NCBI GenBank assembly: GCA_903884535.1
Contig: CAISEZ010000017.1
Location: 1-40,982, forward strand
DNA from: an uncultured Verrucomicrobia subdivision 3 bacterium
GTDB taxonomy: Bacteria > Verrucomicrobiota > Verrucomicrobiia > Limisphaerales > UBA11358
Length of the DNA: 40,982 bases
Direction: 5' to 3'
Below the pieces are notes generated by a model. The model did not search any database and was not told the DNA's origin. It was given only the letters and a program-made list of their open reading frames with translations. Positions 1 to 8,087 of the stretch are shown here, in pieces (within the stretch, counting starts at the first letter, position 1; the number at the start of each line of letters is the position of its first letter). Made by a program: the position numbers and the translations under genes.

Positions 1-204
1 CTTTCCGTCAGCCCAGCGGTCGGATTTCGGCCTCGGTTGGGACAAACGTTACTGCTGTTCCCACGCCGATTTCTGAAAATTTCACCCATAAAAATTGCAG
101 GTCCGAAAATTCACCCGTAGTTCAACAGACTGTTAGGCAATATTATTCAAACTAAAACCAATTTTGTTTGCCAACCTCGGCGCGCGAAAGCAGACTGCCT
201 TTTC
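1..204. other. Left-edge stretch, no gene assigned
   Basis: All three forward frames stay open for 75 to 150 bases from the window edge, so the tail of an upstream gene could lie here, but nothing identifies it. A short imperfect direct repeat (GAAAATTTCACCC near 76 and GAAAATTCACCC near 105) is present. The rest presumably contains the leader and promoter of the sigma factor gene; I see no convincing -35/-10 pair. Confidence 0.3.
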
Positions 205-846
205 ATGGACGAGGATCCGGACGAATTGATTCCGACGCGCGCGACGCTGCTGCACCGGCTGAAAGACTGGCAGGATCAGGCGAGCTGGCAGGTTTTTTTC
301 GACATCTATTGGCGGCTGATTTACGGCGTTGCCCTCAAGGCGGGTTTGAGCAAAACCGAGGCGGAGGAAGTGGTGCAGGAAACCATGCTTTCGGTGGCCA
401 AGCACATGCCCAAGTTTGAATACAAGCAGGACGGCGGTTCTTTCAAAGGCTGGCTGTTGACCATGACCCGCTGGCGCATCACCGACCAGATGCGCAAACG
501 GGGGCCGTTGACGCCGGTGTCGCTGGCTTCCGACTTGTCCGGATCCGACACGGAAATTGAAGCCCGTATGCAGGAGTTGTTGACGCAATCGGTCAGCCAT
601 TCGCTGGACAAATTTTGGGACGCCGAATGGGAGAAAAACATATTGGAGGCCGCCCTCAAAAAAGTGAAACGCCAGTTGGATCCGCAAAAATACCAGGTTT
701 TTGATTTTTATGTGAACAAGGGGTGGCCGGCGGAGAAAGTCGCTACGACGTTTGGAATCAGCGTCAATCAGGTTTATCTCGCCAAGCACCGCGTGACCGA
801 GTTGATCGCGGCAGAAGTAAAAAAACTGGAACAGCAGCCGAACTGA
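205..846 (+). CDS. ECF-type RNA polymerase sigma factor
   Basis: Predicted sigma-70 family factor of the extracytoplasmic-function type, directing RNA polymerase to a small set of promoters. The 213-residue length suits the family. Residues about 27-95 look like region 2, with an acidic helix rich in EAEEVVQET and the -10 recognition helix GWLLTMTRWRITDQMRKRG. After a linker, residues about 150-205 look like region 4, with a helix-turn-helix containing PAEKVATTFGISVNQVYLAKHRV. No anti-sigma factor gene is adjacent, unlike many classical ECF systems; the style resembles the ECF factors common in Planctomycetes and Verrucomicrobia. The first in-frame ATG of the homologous stretch was taken as start. 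Target genes cannot be read from the sequence. Confidence 0.85.
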   Translation: MDEDPDELIPTRATLLHRLKDWQDQASWQVFFDIYWRLIYGVALKAGLSKTEAEEVVQETMLSVAKHMPKFEYKQDGGSFKGWLLTMTRWRITDQMRKRGPLTPVSLASDLSGSDTEIEARMQELLTQSVSHSLDKFWDAEWEKNILEAALKKVKRQLDPQKYQVFDFYVNKGWPAEKVATTFGISVNQVYLAKHRVTELIAAEVKKLEQQPN

Positions 847-952
847 CCGGCTGGCTGGCGGAGGCTTTCACGGGTATTTCGCCCGTTCGGGAATTTCTTG
901 AAAAACCTGTCATTTTTGTCCGCGCCGACTAGACTTCGCCCCTGTTGCCAAT

Positions 953-2203
953 ATGAATCGCAAACCGTCCATGCTCGTCATTTTTCTCACGGTCTTCATT
1001 GACCTCATCGGCTTCGGCATCGTCGTGCCGCTGGTGCCGATGTTTAGCCGGCATTACGGCGCGAGCGGTTGGCTCATCGGGGCCATCATCGCCTCGTTCT
1101 CGGCGATGCAATTCATTTTCTCGCCCATCTGGGGCCGGTTGTCTGACCGTTACGGCCGCCGGCCAATCCTGCTGATCAGCACCGCGTGTGCGTCGGTGTC
1201 GTATGTGATTTTTGCCATAGGTTCCGGGTTGGAGAACCACACGCTCGCACTCTGGACGCTGCTGCTTTCGCGAGTGTTCGCGGGTGCGTGCGGCGGCAAC
1301 ATCACCGTGGCGCAGGCCTATGTCGCGGACATATCCAAACCGGAGGAACGCTCGAAACGAATGGGCCTCATCGGCATGGCGTTTGGTCTCGGCTTTATTT
1401 TTGGCCCGGCTATCAGCGGCGTGATGCTCAAGTTTTTCGGCGCGACCGGTCCCGGTTGGGCGGCGGCGGCGCTGTGCGCGTTCAACTTCATTCTCGCATT
1501 CTCGATTCTCGTCGAAAGCTGGAAGCCAGAGGCCAACCCGGTTGCGCGCCGGCCGCGTTTCACGCAATGGGGACACACGCTTTCGCAGCCCAAGATTGGC
1601 CTGCTCATTTTGATTTTCTTTCTTGCCACGTTCGCCTTTAGTTGTTTTGAAAGCACGTTGCCGCTGCTCGTGAGCGACAATTTCAACCTCGGCCTGTCCG
1701 CGAGCCAAACCGCGCCGGCCAGCAGCGTCATCTCCTTGTTTGTTTTTTGTGGATTGATTGCCGCGTGCATCCAAGGCGGCGCGATCGGTCGGTTGGTGAA
1801 AAAGTTTGGCGAGCCAAAATTGATCTGTGCGAGTCTGGTGATGACCGGCGCGAGCCTGGTGCTGCTGCCGCTGATTCACGGCGATGGGCCGCTGCGCTGG
1901 TCGGCGGTGCTGCGCGGTGCCGACGCGCCGTGGATTAAAATGCTCGCGGCGCTCGTGCTGCTTTCGGTCGGCTCCAGTCTGTCCCGCGCGCCGGTGTTTG
2001 GGATGTTGTCTAACCTCACGCCGGCGAACGAACAGGGCGCGACCATTGGCGTAGCCCAAAGCGCGGGCAGCCTCGCCCGCATCGTCGGCCCGTTATTCGC
2101 GGCCTCGCTTTATTTCCACCTCGCGATGCTGCCGTATTTAATTTGCGGCTCGATAGCGATCGTCACCGGTCTTCTCACCGTGCGGTCACTGACAGCAAAA
2201 TAA
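953..2203 (+). CDS. MFS transporter, TetA-like drug exporter family
   Basis: A 416-residue inner-membrane major facilitator protein with about 12 hydrophobic helices. It opens with a TetA-type first helix (FLTVFIDLIGFGIVVPLVP) and has the MFS motif A, GRLSDRYGRRP, in the loop after helix 2 (residues about 60-70). Further conserved features are RVFAGACGGN in helix 4 and GLGFIFGPAISG in helix 5. Members related to TetA export drugs in exchange for protons; the substrate here is unknown and tetracycline should not be assumed. The gene stands alone, 106 bp after the sigma factor gene and convergent with the Spy-like gene, with a stem-loop just after its stop codon. Confidence 0.85.
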   Translation: MNRKPSMLVIFLTVFIDLIGFGIVVPLVPMFSRHYGASGWLIGAIIASFSAMQFIFSPIWGRLSDRYGRRPILLISTACASVSYVIFAIGSGLENHTLALWTLLLSRVFAGACGGNITVAQAYVADISKPEERSKRMGLIGMAFGLGFIFGPAISGVMLKFFGATGPGWAAAALCAFNFILAFSILVESWKPEANPVARRPRFTQWGHTLSQPKIGLLILIFFLATFAFSCFESTLPLLVSDNFNLGLSASQTAPASSVISLFVFCGLIAACIQGGAIGRLVKKFGEPKLICASLVMTGASLVLLPLIHGDGPLRWSAVLRGADAPWIKMLAALVLLSVGSSLSRAPVFGMLSNLTPANEQGATIGVAQSAGSLARIVGPLFAASLYFHLAMLPYLICGSIAIVTGLLTVRSLTAK

Positions 2204-2235
2204 ATTTGGCCGCGGAAGTATATCCGCAGCCAAAT
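2204..2235 (+). terminator. Stem-loop after MFS gene
   Basis: ATTTGGC (2204-2210) pairs with GCCAAAT (2229-2235). Inside it, after a C/A mismatch, GCGGA (2212-2216) pairs with TCCGC (2223-2227) around a 6-base loop. It starts one base after the MFS stop codon. No clean T run follows on the plus strand, so factor-independent termination is not certain. Confidence 0.45.
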
Positions 2236-2258
2236 CTGGTATTTGAATTTTGAAAAGA

Positions 2259-2300
2259 GCGGCGGACTGACTTCGCACCCGGAATTTATCAATCCGCCGC
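2259..2300 (-). terminator. Terminator-like hairpin for Spy-like gene
   Basis: A 12-base arm at 2259-2270 (GCGGCGGACTGA) pairs with 2289-2300 (TCAATCCGCCGC) with one mismatch that becomes G-U in minus-strand RNA. The loop is 18 bases. On the minus strand the hairpin is followed by TCTTTT. It lies 28 bp beyond the stop codon of the Spy-like gene. Confidence 0.5.
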
Positions 2301-2327
2301 CTTGCCGTTCACACGAACGGAAGTTAT

Positions 2328-2771
2328 TCAGTTGCTTCCCGGAGGCGGACCGGACGGGGCATTGTTGCCGCCGTCTTCGCCCGCAGGCGGACCCGAAGGC
2401 CGGCCATCGCCCCCACCAGGGCCGCCGCGCATTTGGCCACCGCCCTGACGCATGGGCGGCCGCATATTTTTCAATTGTTGCATTTGTTCCGGCGTGAGGA
2501 TTTTTTCCAGCTTGGCCTTGGTGTCGGCTTCCAGGGCCGCGATTTGGGTTTTTTGATCGTCGGTCAGTTTGAGCTGATCTTGTGCGCGTGGCGGCAGCAG
2601 ATGGAATCCGCCGCGTTCACCGCGTCCACCGGGACCGCCGGTGTGTTGCATGTTTTGTTGCGAGTCAGATGGCGGCGGTCCGCCGGCCGGCTGATTGTTG
2701 TCTTGAGCATTGGCCGCCAGCGCGAGCGCGCCGATGATTGCCGCCAGTGCGATGGTCATTTTAGTTTTCAT
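2328..2771 (-). CDS. Spy/CpxP-like periplasmic protein, Met/Gly/Pro-rich tail
   Basis: A 147-residue exported protein. The signal peptide is clear (MKTKMTIALAAIIGALALAANA, cleavage near residue 22). The middle has an LTxxQ-type helix pair, LKLTDDQKTQIAALEADTKAKL then LTPEQMQQLKNM, the hallmark of Spy/CpxP periplasmic stress chaperones. The rest is low-complexity Gly/Pro/Gln with several methionines (MRPPMRQGGGQMRGG), which could bind Cu(I), though that is inference. The gene starts 39 bp after the orphan receiver gene on the same strand and probably shares its promoter, which carries the copper-island operator. Known Spy-family genes respond to envelope and metal stress. Exact function is unproven. 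Confidence 0.75.
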   Translation of the reverse strand: MKTKMTIALAAIIGALALAANAQDNNQPAGGPPPSDSQQNMQHTGGPGGRGERGGFHLLPPRAQDQLKLTDDQKTQIAALEADTKAKLEKILTPEQMQQLKNMRPPMRQGGGQMRGGPGGGDGRPSGPPAGEDGGNNAPSGPPPGSN

Positions 2772-2810
2772 AGTTTTGTTTTGTTGTTGTTTGTTTCAGG
2801 TGCAAATTGT

Positions 2811-3224
2811 TTATGCCTTTGCCAGTGATTCCATTTTCACTCCCGCCCCGACCAATGCCTCGCGGAGCACCGCCAGCGGAAATGGTTTGTTCAGCAGCGC
2901 GCAGAAACCGGCGTGCCGCGCCGCGGCCTCGGTGAAAAATCCACTGCCGGTCGCGAGGAAAATTTTCTGCGCCGGGGAAATCGCCCGCAGCCGCCGGCAC
3001 AACTCCACGCCGTCCATGCCCGGCATTTCATAATCCGTGATGACCAGATCATATCGTTCGGGCGCGGCGGCGAAGGCGGCCAGCGCCGACCCGGAGTCCT
3101 TATGGCACTCGATCTCCGCGTCCGTCAGGTTGCCGATGACGGCGGCGAGCATCAGCAAAATGTCCCGGTGGTCGTCCACCAGCATCCAGCGTTTGGTTTC
3201 GTTCGGCGTGAAAGGGTTGTTCAT
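2811..3224 (-). CDS. Stand-alone response-regulator receiver protein
   Basis: A 137-residue CheY-like receiver domain with no output domain. The acidic pair D17-D18 (MLVDDH), phosphoacceptor D64 (LVITDYEMPGMDG), the switch threonine in FLATGS and K113 (LLNKPF) are all present, so it should be phosphorylatable. The open frame extends to 3320, but the ATG at 3224 is preferred: it has GGTGG six bases upstream and removes a 32-residue tail unlike receiver domains. The Spy-like gene follows 39 bp later. A copy of the island operator with a matching -10 lies 110-143 bp upstream, so expression should follow the CusRS-like pair, possibly as a phosphate sink or partner for a kinase elsewhere. Confidence 0.85.
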   Translation of the reverse strand: MNNPFTPNETKRWMLVDDHRDILLMLAAVIGNLTDAEIECHKDSGSALAAFAAAPERYDLVITDYEMPGMDGVELCRRLRAISPAQKIFLATGSGFFTEAAARHAGFCALLNKPFPLAVLREALVGAGVKMESLAKA

Positions 3225-3267
3225 ACAGCCACCAGTTAGTTTTTGCGCACCACGCGCACCACAAACG

Positions 3268-3327
3268 TCACCAGCAACTCCCGCTTGGGACAATCCGGTT
3301 TGGACTGCGTCTGGTTTCAATTTTCAT
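3268..3327 (-). CDS. Possible 19-residue leader peptide (tentative)
   Basis: An ATG at 3327 opens a 19-codon frame (MKIETRRSPNRIVPSGSCW) ending in TGA at 3268-3270. The ATG coincides with the transcription start expected from the -10 hexamer at 3339-3334, the same geometry as at the YHYH operon promoter, where the ATG is also at +1. It could be translated from a leaderless mRNA ahead of the receiver gene. Nothing else supports it; it may be chance. Confidence 0.2.
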   Translation of the reverse strand: MKIETRRSPNRIVPSGSCW

Positions 3328-3333
3328 GGTGCC

Positions 3334-3367
3334 AATTTACCCCAGGCAACCTTAAGTGGACGTTAAG
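3334..3367 (-). promoter_or_regulatory. Operator/promoter a: receiver + Spy-like unit
   Basis: Read on the minus strand: repeat 1 CTTAACGTCCA (3367-3357), repeat 2 CTTAAGGTTGC (3356-3346), a 6-base spacer CTGGGG, then the -10-like hexamer TAAATT (3339-3334). It is one of four copies of the same arrangement in the window. The 11-bp direct repeats overlapping the -35 position match how OmpR/PhoB-family regulators bind. The expected transcription start is near 3327. Confidence 0.65.
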
Positions 3368-3385
3368 CTGATAGTTTTTTTATAT

Positions 3386-5167
3386 TTATTTTTCAGCCGC
3401 GCCAACCGGGGTGTTAACGGAAAGAAATGTTTCATCCGTCAGCGTTTTCAAAAACGCCACCAACGCGCGCTGGTCTGCGGCCGTCAGCGGCACGCCGCCG
3501 TCGGGATGCTTGGCGATGTTGGGATCCAACGTCGCGCTGCGCTTTACCCCGGTCGCGTAATGTTCGACAACTTCCGCCAGCGTGGCGAACCGCCCGTCGT
3601 GCATGTAAGGCGCGGTCAGGGCGATATTGCGCAGCGACGGCACGGCAAATTTTCCATTGTCGGAATCTTTGCCGGTGACCTTGCCGCGGCCCAAATCGGA
3701 AAATGCCGCATCAAGGCCATTGTTCGCAAAACTCTGGCTCTGGAACAGCGGGCCGCCGTGGCAATGAAAACAATCCGCACCGAACTGTCCGTGCCGCGGA
3801 TCGTATTCGGTGGAAAATAAGGCAAACCCGCGCTGCTCTTCCGGCGTGAATTTTTCCTCGCCGCGCAGCACGCGGTCGAACTTGGCGTTGAACGACGTGA
3901 GCGTGAGCAGATAATTTTCCAACGCGAGCGCGATTTTTTCCACCGAGATTTCCGGCGAGCCGAAGGCGCCGGTGAACAGCGCAGCGTAATCTGTTTCCAC
4001 TTTTCCAGATCTCAGTTTCTCTACCAGGTTCGTCAGCGACTGGTGCATCTCGATGGGATTCTGAATCGGCTGCAACACCTGCTCACGTAAACTTATTGCG
4101 CGGCCGTCCCAAAAAAATTCCCGCTTCCACGCGAGGTTGAACAGCGGCATGGAATTGCGCGGGCCGAATACGCCTTCCGCGCCGCGCGCGGTTTTGCGCC
4201 CGTCCGTGAACGCCTTTTGCAGCGCATGACAGTCGGCGCACGATTGCGCGTCATTGATGGAAATTCGCTTGTCGAAAAAAAGTTTTTTGCCGAGCTCAAC
4301 CCGCTCGACCGTCAGCGGATTGTCCCGCGGCAAATCCGGAATCGGAAACGTCGCGCTCATCTGGAACGGATACGGCGTGAATTTTTCCGGCAGATAAAGT
4401 GGCTTGGGATGGGCCATGGCGATTTCCGCATCCGTCAGCGACGTGATTTTATGAACGCGAAACGCGCCCGTCAGATTCACGACCAGCGCGGCGGAAATCG
4501 GGTCGCCATCGCGCGAATGGGTCGAGGAGCTGTCCTTGCCAAATGAAAGCGGCCGCGGCGCATTTAGCAACGTTGCCAGATCAAAATCCAGTTTCAGCTT
4601 GGTTTCGTTGGCGACGACGAGCGGCACGGCGAGTGTGATGCGCGTGGCGTTGGTGTCGCGTGCCAAATGATACGCCCAGCCGTCGAGTTCCCCGGCGGCA
4701 TTACGCCACAACCCTTCGAGCGCGAGAAAAATAAATCCACCCTGCCAGCTCCAGTGCAAACCGTTGAGATTGGGATTGAGCGGATGGCTCGCCGGAAATG
4801 TGGCGATATCGGTGTGGTTGAGATTGGTGTTTAGTCCGACGGTGAATCGAACAGTGCTGAATTCGCCAGCCGGGATTTTTTCCAGCCAGATGGAATTTCG
4901 GTTCTGGTCAAAATCCAGCCACGCCACGGAATTGGAAATCTCCAACCACGAGCCGTCGCTGCGTTGCAGCGCAAAATCGCTAACCAGATAACTGACGCGT
5001 GTGATGGAAAATGTTTCGCCGGCCGAGGTTTGGTAACGCAGCGAAGCGGGCTGAAGATTTTCTCCGGACACTTTCGGCGTGATTTCAATTTGCAGCGTGG
5101 CGGCCGGAACCCGGGTTCCAGCGATGATGAACAAGGTGGCCAGGCTGATTAACCGCAGCGCATTCAT
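3386..5167 (-). CDS. MbnP-like copper-binding domain fused to di-haem MbnH/MauG-like peroxidase
   Basis: A 593-residue periplasmic protein that joins two usually separate partners. After a signal peptide (residues 1-22), residues about 24-235 resemble the MbnP/CorA family (VSYLVSDFAL near the start, and H138-W139-S140-W141 in LHWSWQGGF). Residues about 265-585 are a di-haem cytochrome c peroxidase/MauG-type domain with CADCH at 310-314 and CFHCH at 466-470, plus RNSMPLFNLAW, PSLRNIALTAPYMHDGRF and similar family motifs. In known systems MbnH oxidises a tryptophan of MbnP to kynurenine, creating a copper site; a fusion would do this within one chain (inference). The ATG overlaps the stop of the preceding YHYH gene (ATGA), implying coupled translation. 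Confidence 0.8.
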   Translation of the reverse strand: MNALRLISLATLFIIAGTRVPAATLQIEITPKVSGENLQPASLRYQTSAGETFSITRVSYLVSDFALQRSDGSWLEISNSVAWLDFDQNRNSIWLEKIPAGEFSTVRFTVGLNTNLNHTDIATFPASHPLNPNLNGLHWSWQGGFIFLALEGLWRNAAGELDGWAYHLARDTNATRITLAVPLVVANETKLKLDFDLATLLNAPRPLSFGKDSSSTHSRDGDPISAALVVNLTGAFRVHKITSLTDAEIAMAHPKPLYLPEKFTPYPFQMSATFPIPDLPRDNPLTVERVELGKKLFFDKRISINDAQSCADCHALQKAFTDGRKTARGAEGVFGPRNSMPLFNLAWKREFFWDGRAISLREQVLQPIQNPIEMHQSLTNLVEKLRSGKVETDYAALFTGAFGSPEISVEKIALALENYLLTLTSFNAKFDRVLRGEEKFTPEEQRGFALFSTEYDPRHGQFGADCFHCHGGPLFQSQSFANNGLDAAFSDLGRGKVTGKDSDNGKFAVPSLRNIALTAPYMHDGRFATLAEVVEHYATGVKRSATLDPNIAKHPDGGVPLTAADQRALVAFLKTLTDETFLSVNTPVGAAEK

Positions 5168-6447
5168 TTTGCGTCATAACCACCGGCCCCGGCATTCCAT
5201 GTCAGCGTTTTGGGATTTGCTTTTTGGGTGCTAACCACAGATTGCGCGTGGGCGAGAAAGTTCGTTGTCACCGGCTCGTGAATGCCGGTGACGAGACGAC
5301 CGATCGGATTGCCATGATAACGACGACCCATGTTGTAAGGATAAACGGGTTTGCTGTGCGCATCAATCGTCGTGAAGTAGGCGTAAGTTCCCTGCGGAAA
5401 TTCCGGCGTGACACACCACCGGCCATTAAATTCATCGAGATCAAAATCTTTGCCGAGAATTTTTCCGCAATCACCCAGGTAGGCGTAGTCCTCGATATAA
5501 TGTCCCACTGGAAATTGTTCGCTGACGTTTGGGCCGAATTCATTCGCGTCGAGTTTGGCGGGCGTCTGGGTTTCGCGCGCGGCCCAGGCGGGCCAGGTTC
5601 TCCTGCCGAATTGCACAAGATTGTCCGCGCCGTTTTCTCCTTTGCGCAGGACAAAACCGGAAACCATCCGGCGCAGGCCGCTGGCGGAATTTGTCGGATT
5701 GGAATAGCCGTATGGTCCGTAAACAGGATAACCGTCCTGCATCCAACCCAGAATCGGTGAATGCATCGTCGGCGCGCCGAAACTCTCGCGATAAGTCTTA
5801 GTGCTCGGATCAAAATCCACATGGTCGCCGAGTTCATAGCGCAGCGCGATGGGCTCGACATGATAATGATAAGTGCCCTGGTTTTGTTGGTGCGCGAGCG
5901 CGGCGTCGAAAGTTTTTCCTTCGTTCACCAGCGCGTCGCGGTTCCAGACGTGATCGCCTTGGCCGATACCGGCGCGCGGATTGGCGTCCTGACCGTTTTG
6001 GTTAGAGTAGGAAAACGCGTCGCAGGCGTCGAACATCCGCACGCCGTCCACGAACATGCCGATTTCAAAAAGCCGGTTGAATCCGCGTGAAGTCTGCACC
6101 GTTGGATGTCGCGGGATGGCAAAAATAAAATGCTGGTCGGTCGGCAGGTTGGGGAAACGGCCGTTAAGCCACGGTCCCATGATCTGGCTGCCGAGGCCGG
6201 TGCTGAAAACATAAACCCAGTTCGACGACGACACGATTTTCTGCACGCCGCAATACGCCGGTTGCGACTGCGTATTGCGCCCGTTGCTCCAGCTGGTGGC
6301 TGCCTGACCGGAAACTTTCTCTTTTTCCGTGCGGTAGATTTGCGCGAACTTTTCGGAGTCCAGCGTGAACCAAGAGGTAATTTGCGGTTCGGCAAAAACA
6401 CTGGTGGCCATCGCAAGAAACTGAACGGCAATAAAAACGGTTTTCAT
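5164..6447 (-). CDS. Secreted YHYH-domain protein (first-type paralogue)
   Basis: A 427-residue exported protein with signal peptide MKTVFIAVQFLAMATSVFA. It has the family signature Y193-H194-Y195-H196 in GTYHYHVEPIALRYELGD, a conserved DGYPVYGPYGYSNP segment and HYIEDYAYLGDCG. The aromatic/His-rich signature suggests metal binding, but I know of no established biochemical role for the family. It shares about the same architecture as the next gene upstream and lacks that gene's C-terminal extension. It is sandwiched between its paralogue (14 bp upstream) and the MbnP-MbnH fusion (4-bp overlap), so it probably acts in the same periplasmic copper process. Confidence 0.8.
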   Translation of the reverse strand: MKTVFIAVQFLAMATSVFAEPQITSWFTLDSEKFAQIYRTEKEKVSGQAATSWSNGRNTQSQPAYCGVQKIVSSSNWVYVFSTGLGSQIMGPWLNGRFPNLPTDQHFIFAIPRHPTVQTSRGFNRLFEIGMFVDGVRMFDACDAFSYSNQNGQDANPRAGIGQGDHVWNRDALVNEGKTFDAALAHQQNQGTYHYHVEPIALRYELGDHVDFDPSTKTYRESFGAPTMHSPILGWMQDGYPVYGPYGYSNPTNSASGLRRMVSGFVLRKGENGADNLVQFGRRTWPAWAARETQTPAKLDANEFGPNVSEQFPVGHYIEDYAYLGDCGKILGKDFDLDEFNGRWCVTPEFPQGTYAYFTTIDAHSKPVYPYNMGRRYHGNPIGRLVTGIHEPVTTNFLAHAQSVVSTQKANPKTLTWNAGAGGYDAK

Positions 6448-6461
6448 GCAGAACGCGCAGC

Positions 6462-7982
6462 TTAATATCCGGTGGAATCAAAGGTGGCGACGCTTGTGCG
6501 AGCCAGCCGATAGAACCGCACTTTATTGGTTGCCGCCACACCCGATTCCGTCGCGGTCGCGGTATTGTTGGTGGCGGTCAGCGTGAGGGCAAGATTGGTG
6601 GTCCAAGTGGTGAGGTTGGTGGAAACCGTGACCTGATAAGATCCGCCTTCGAGCGCACTCCAAGCGAGGGTGACGTTGCCATTGGCGGCGTTGACGGCAG
6701 GCGAACTTAATACTTCCTGCAGGTTCGTCGCGCCTTTGAAGTAGAGGGTGAGCGGCGTGTCGGAGTTCATGACCGTCGTGGTTGTGCTGCCGCCGGTTGG
6801 ACTGTCCAGAAACCACCGGCCGATGTGATAAGGATACCAGGAGGTGCCATTGGAGGTGATGCTCTCAAAATAAGCCCAAGTGCCGTTGGTGTATTCTGGC
6901 GTGATGCACCAGCGGGCATTGTATTGGTTGAGATCGTAAAACGTCGCATCGCCGTTGGTCACGCCCTGCGTGTAGTTGTGGTCGCCGAGATAGTCGTAGT
7001 CTTCAGAATAATGGCCGAGGGGATAGGTGGAATTCGTGTTTGGTCCGTATTGCGACGAGAGCAGAATCGGCCCGCGCCCTTGTGCCGTCACCGCCCATGT
7101 CGGCAGCGAAGTCCGGCCGGTGAGTCCTAGGTTGGTCGTGCCGTGCTGGCCATCGCGCAGGACGTAGCCAGATATCATTCGCCGAACTGCGCTGGCAGGA
7201 TTCGTCGGGTTGGAATAGCCGTAAGGGCCATAGAGCGGCAGACCATCGTTCGCCCAGCCGACAATCGGGGAATGCTTGAAAACCACCGTGTTCGTATTTT
7301 CGGCATAATTCTTCGACGTGCTATCGTAATTCACATTGTCCCCGAGCTGGTAGCGGACGGCAATGGGGTTGGCGTGCGAATGATAATCGCCGCTGGGCTG
7401 CGCGTGGTTGAGCGCGTAATCGAATGAGACGCTTTCATTCGGCAACGCATCGCGGTTCCAGATGCCGTCGCCCAAAGATGCGCTCGGAGGCGAGTAATCA
7501 GCGCCGTGGGCGGTGCCGTAGGAATAGCCGTCCGAAGTGTTGTAAAAGGACACGCCGTCCACCAGCTTGCCAATCGCGCCCATCGGCGTGAGCGTCTTGC
7601 TGGCGGCCGTGCTAGTCACGCCGACGTTGCCGCGGGGAAAGCGATAGGCACCGGTGGCCGTGCCCTGATTCTTGGGCACGTTGGGATTGCTCGAAGGCCC
7701 CATGACATACGAGGCCAGCCCCGAGTTGCGGATGTAAACCCAGTTGGGCGAATAATCAATTTCATGCACGCCCGCATACGTGGGCGACGTCTGCCCGCCG
7801 GACCAGGTCGTCACGGCCAGGCCCGCGGTGCGGTTGGCCACGCTGGTGTAGTAGCGCGCGTATTTGCCGGTGTTGGCCGTGAACCAGGAGGACATCATCG
7901 GGTCAGCGGCGGTGGCGGAGCAGGCGCCGAGCAGCGCGGCGGCGAGGATGAAACTGTTTTTCGGTGTGAATGGAGTTTTCAT
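6462..7982 (-). CDS. Secreted YHYH-family protein with STN-type C-terminal module
   Basis: A 506-residue paralogue of the neighbouring YHYH protein. The N-terminus is a signal peptide (residues 1-26; LLGAC could also be read as a lipobox). The signature is altered to Y200-H201-S202-H203 (GDYHSHANPIAVRYQLGD), while DGLPLYGPYGYSNP and HYSEDYDYLGDHN are kept. The last roughly 90 residues form an extra module (GGSYQVTVSTNLTTWTTN ... VRFYRLA) similar to the C-terminus of the multicopper oxidase in this island. The gene is first in its operon; its ATG sits where transcription should start from the operator/promoter just upstream, and there is no Shine-Dalgarno sequence, which suggests a leaderless mRNA. 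Function unknown; copper handling is inferred from context. Confidence 0.78.
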   Translation of the reverse strand: MKTPFTPKNSFILAAALLGACSATAADPMMSSWFTANTGKYARYYTSVANRTAGLAVTTWSGGQTSPTYAGVHEIDYSPNWVYIRNSGLASYVMGPSSNPNVPKNQGTATGAYRFPRGNVGVTSTAASKTLTPMGAIGKLVDGVSFYNTSDGYSYGTAHGADYSPPSASLGDGIWNRDALPNESVSFDYALNHAQPSGDYHSHANPIAVRYQLGDNVNYDSTSKNYAENTNTVVFKHSPIVGWANDGLPLYGPYGYSNPTNPASAVRRMISGYVLRDGQHGTTNLGLTGRTSLPTWAVTAQGRGPILLSSQYGPNTNSTYPLGHYSEDYDYLGDHNYTQGVTNGDATFYDLNQYNARWCITPEYTNGTWAYFESITSNGTSWYPYHIGRWFLDSPTGGSTTTTVMNSDTPLTLYFKGATNLQEVLSSPAVNAANGNVTLAWSALEGGSYQVTVSTNLTTWTTNLALTLTATNNTATATESGVAATNKVRFYRLARTSVATFDSTGY

Positions 7983-7988
7983 GCGGTC

Positions 7989-8022
7989 AATTTACACAAA
8001 TGAACCTTAAGCGAACATGAAG
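7989..8022 (-). promoter_or_regulatory. Operator/promoter b: YHYH-YHYH-MbnP/MbnH operon
   Basis: Minus strand: repeat 1 CTTCATGTTCG (8022-8012), repeat 2 CTTAAGGTTCA (8011-8001), 6-base spacer TTTGTG, then -10-like TAAATT (7994-7989). The A of the ATG at 7982 falls seven bases after the hexamer, so the transcript would begin at the start codon. Confidence 0.7.
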
Positions 8023-8087
8023 CCGGACATATTTTGTCGGCGGCTTGGCAAAATCGGTTCATGTCCCGGCGGCCCTGCGAACGGGTT

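Noticed and set aside
76-118. Short repeat GAAAATT(T)CACCC as a mobile-element end or CRISPR-like unit
   Set aside because: Only two imperfect copies, no transposase or spacer structure nearby, and the window edge cuts the context.
869-886. Small ACGGG/CCCGT hairpin after the sigma factor gene as terminator
   Set aside because: A five-base-pair stem with no T run; not distinguishable from chance.
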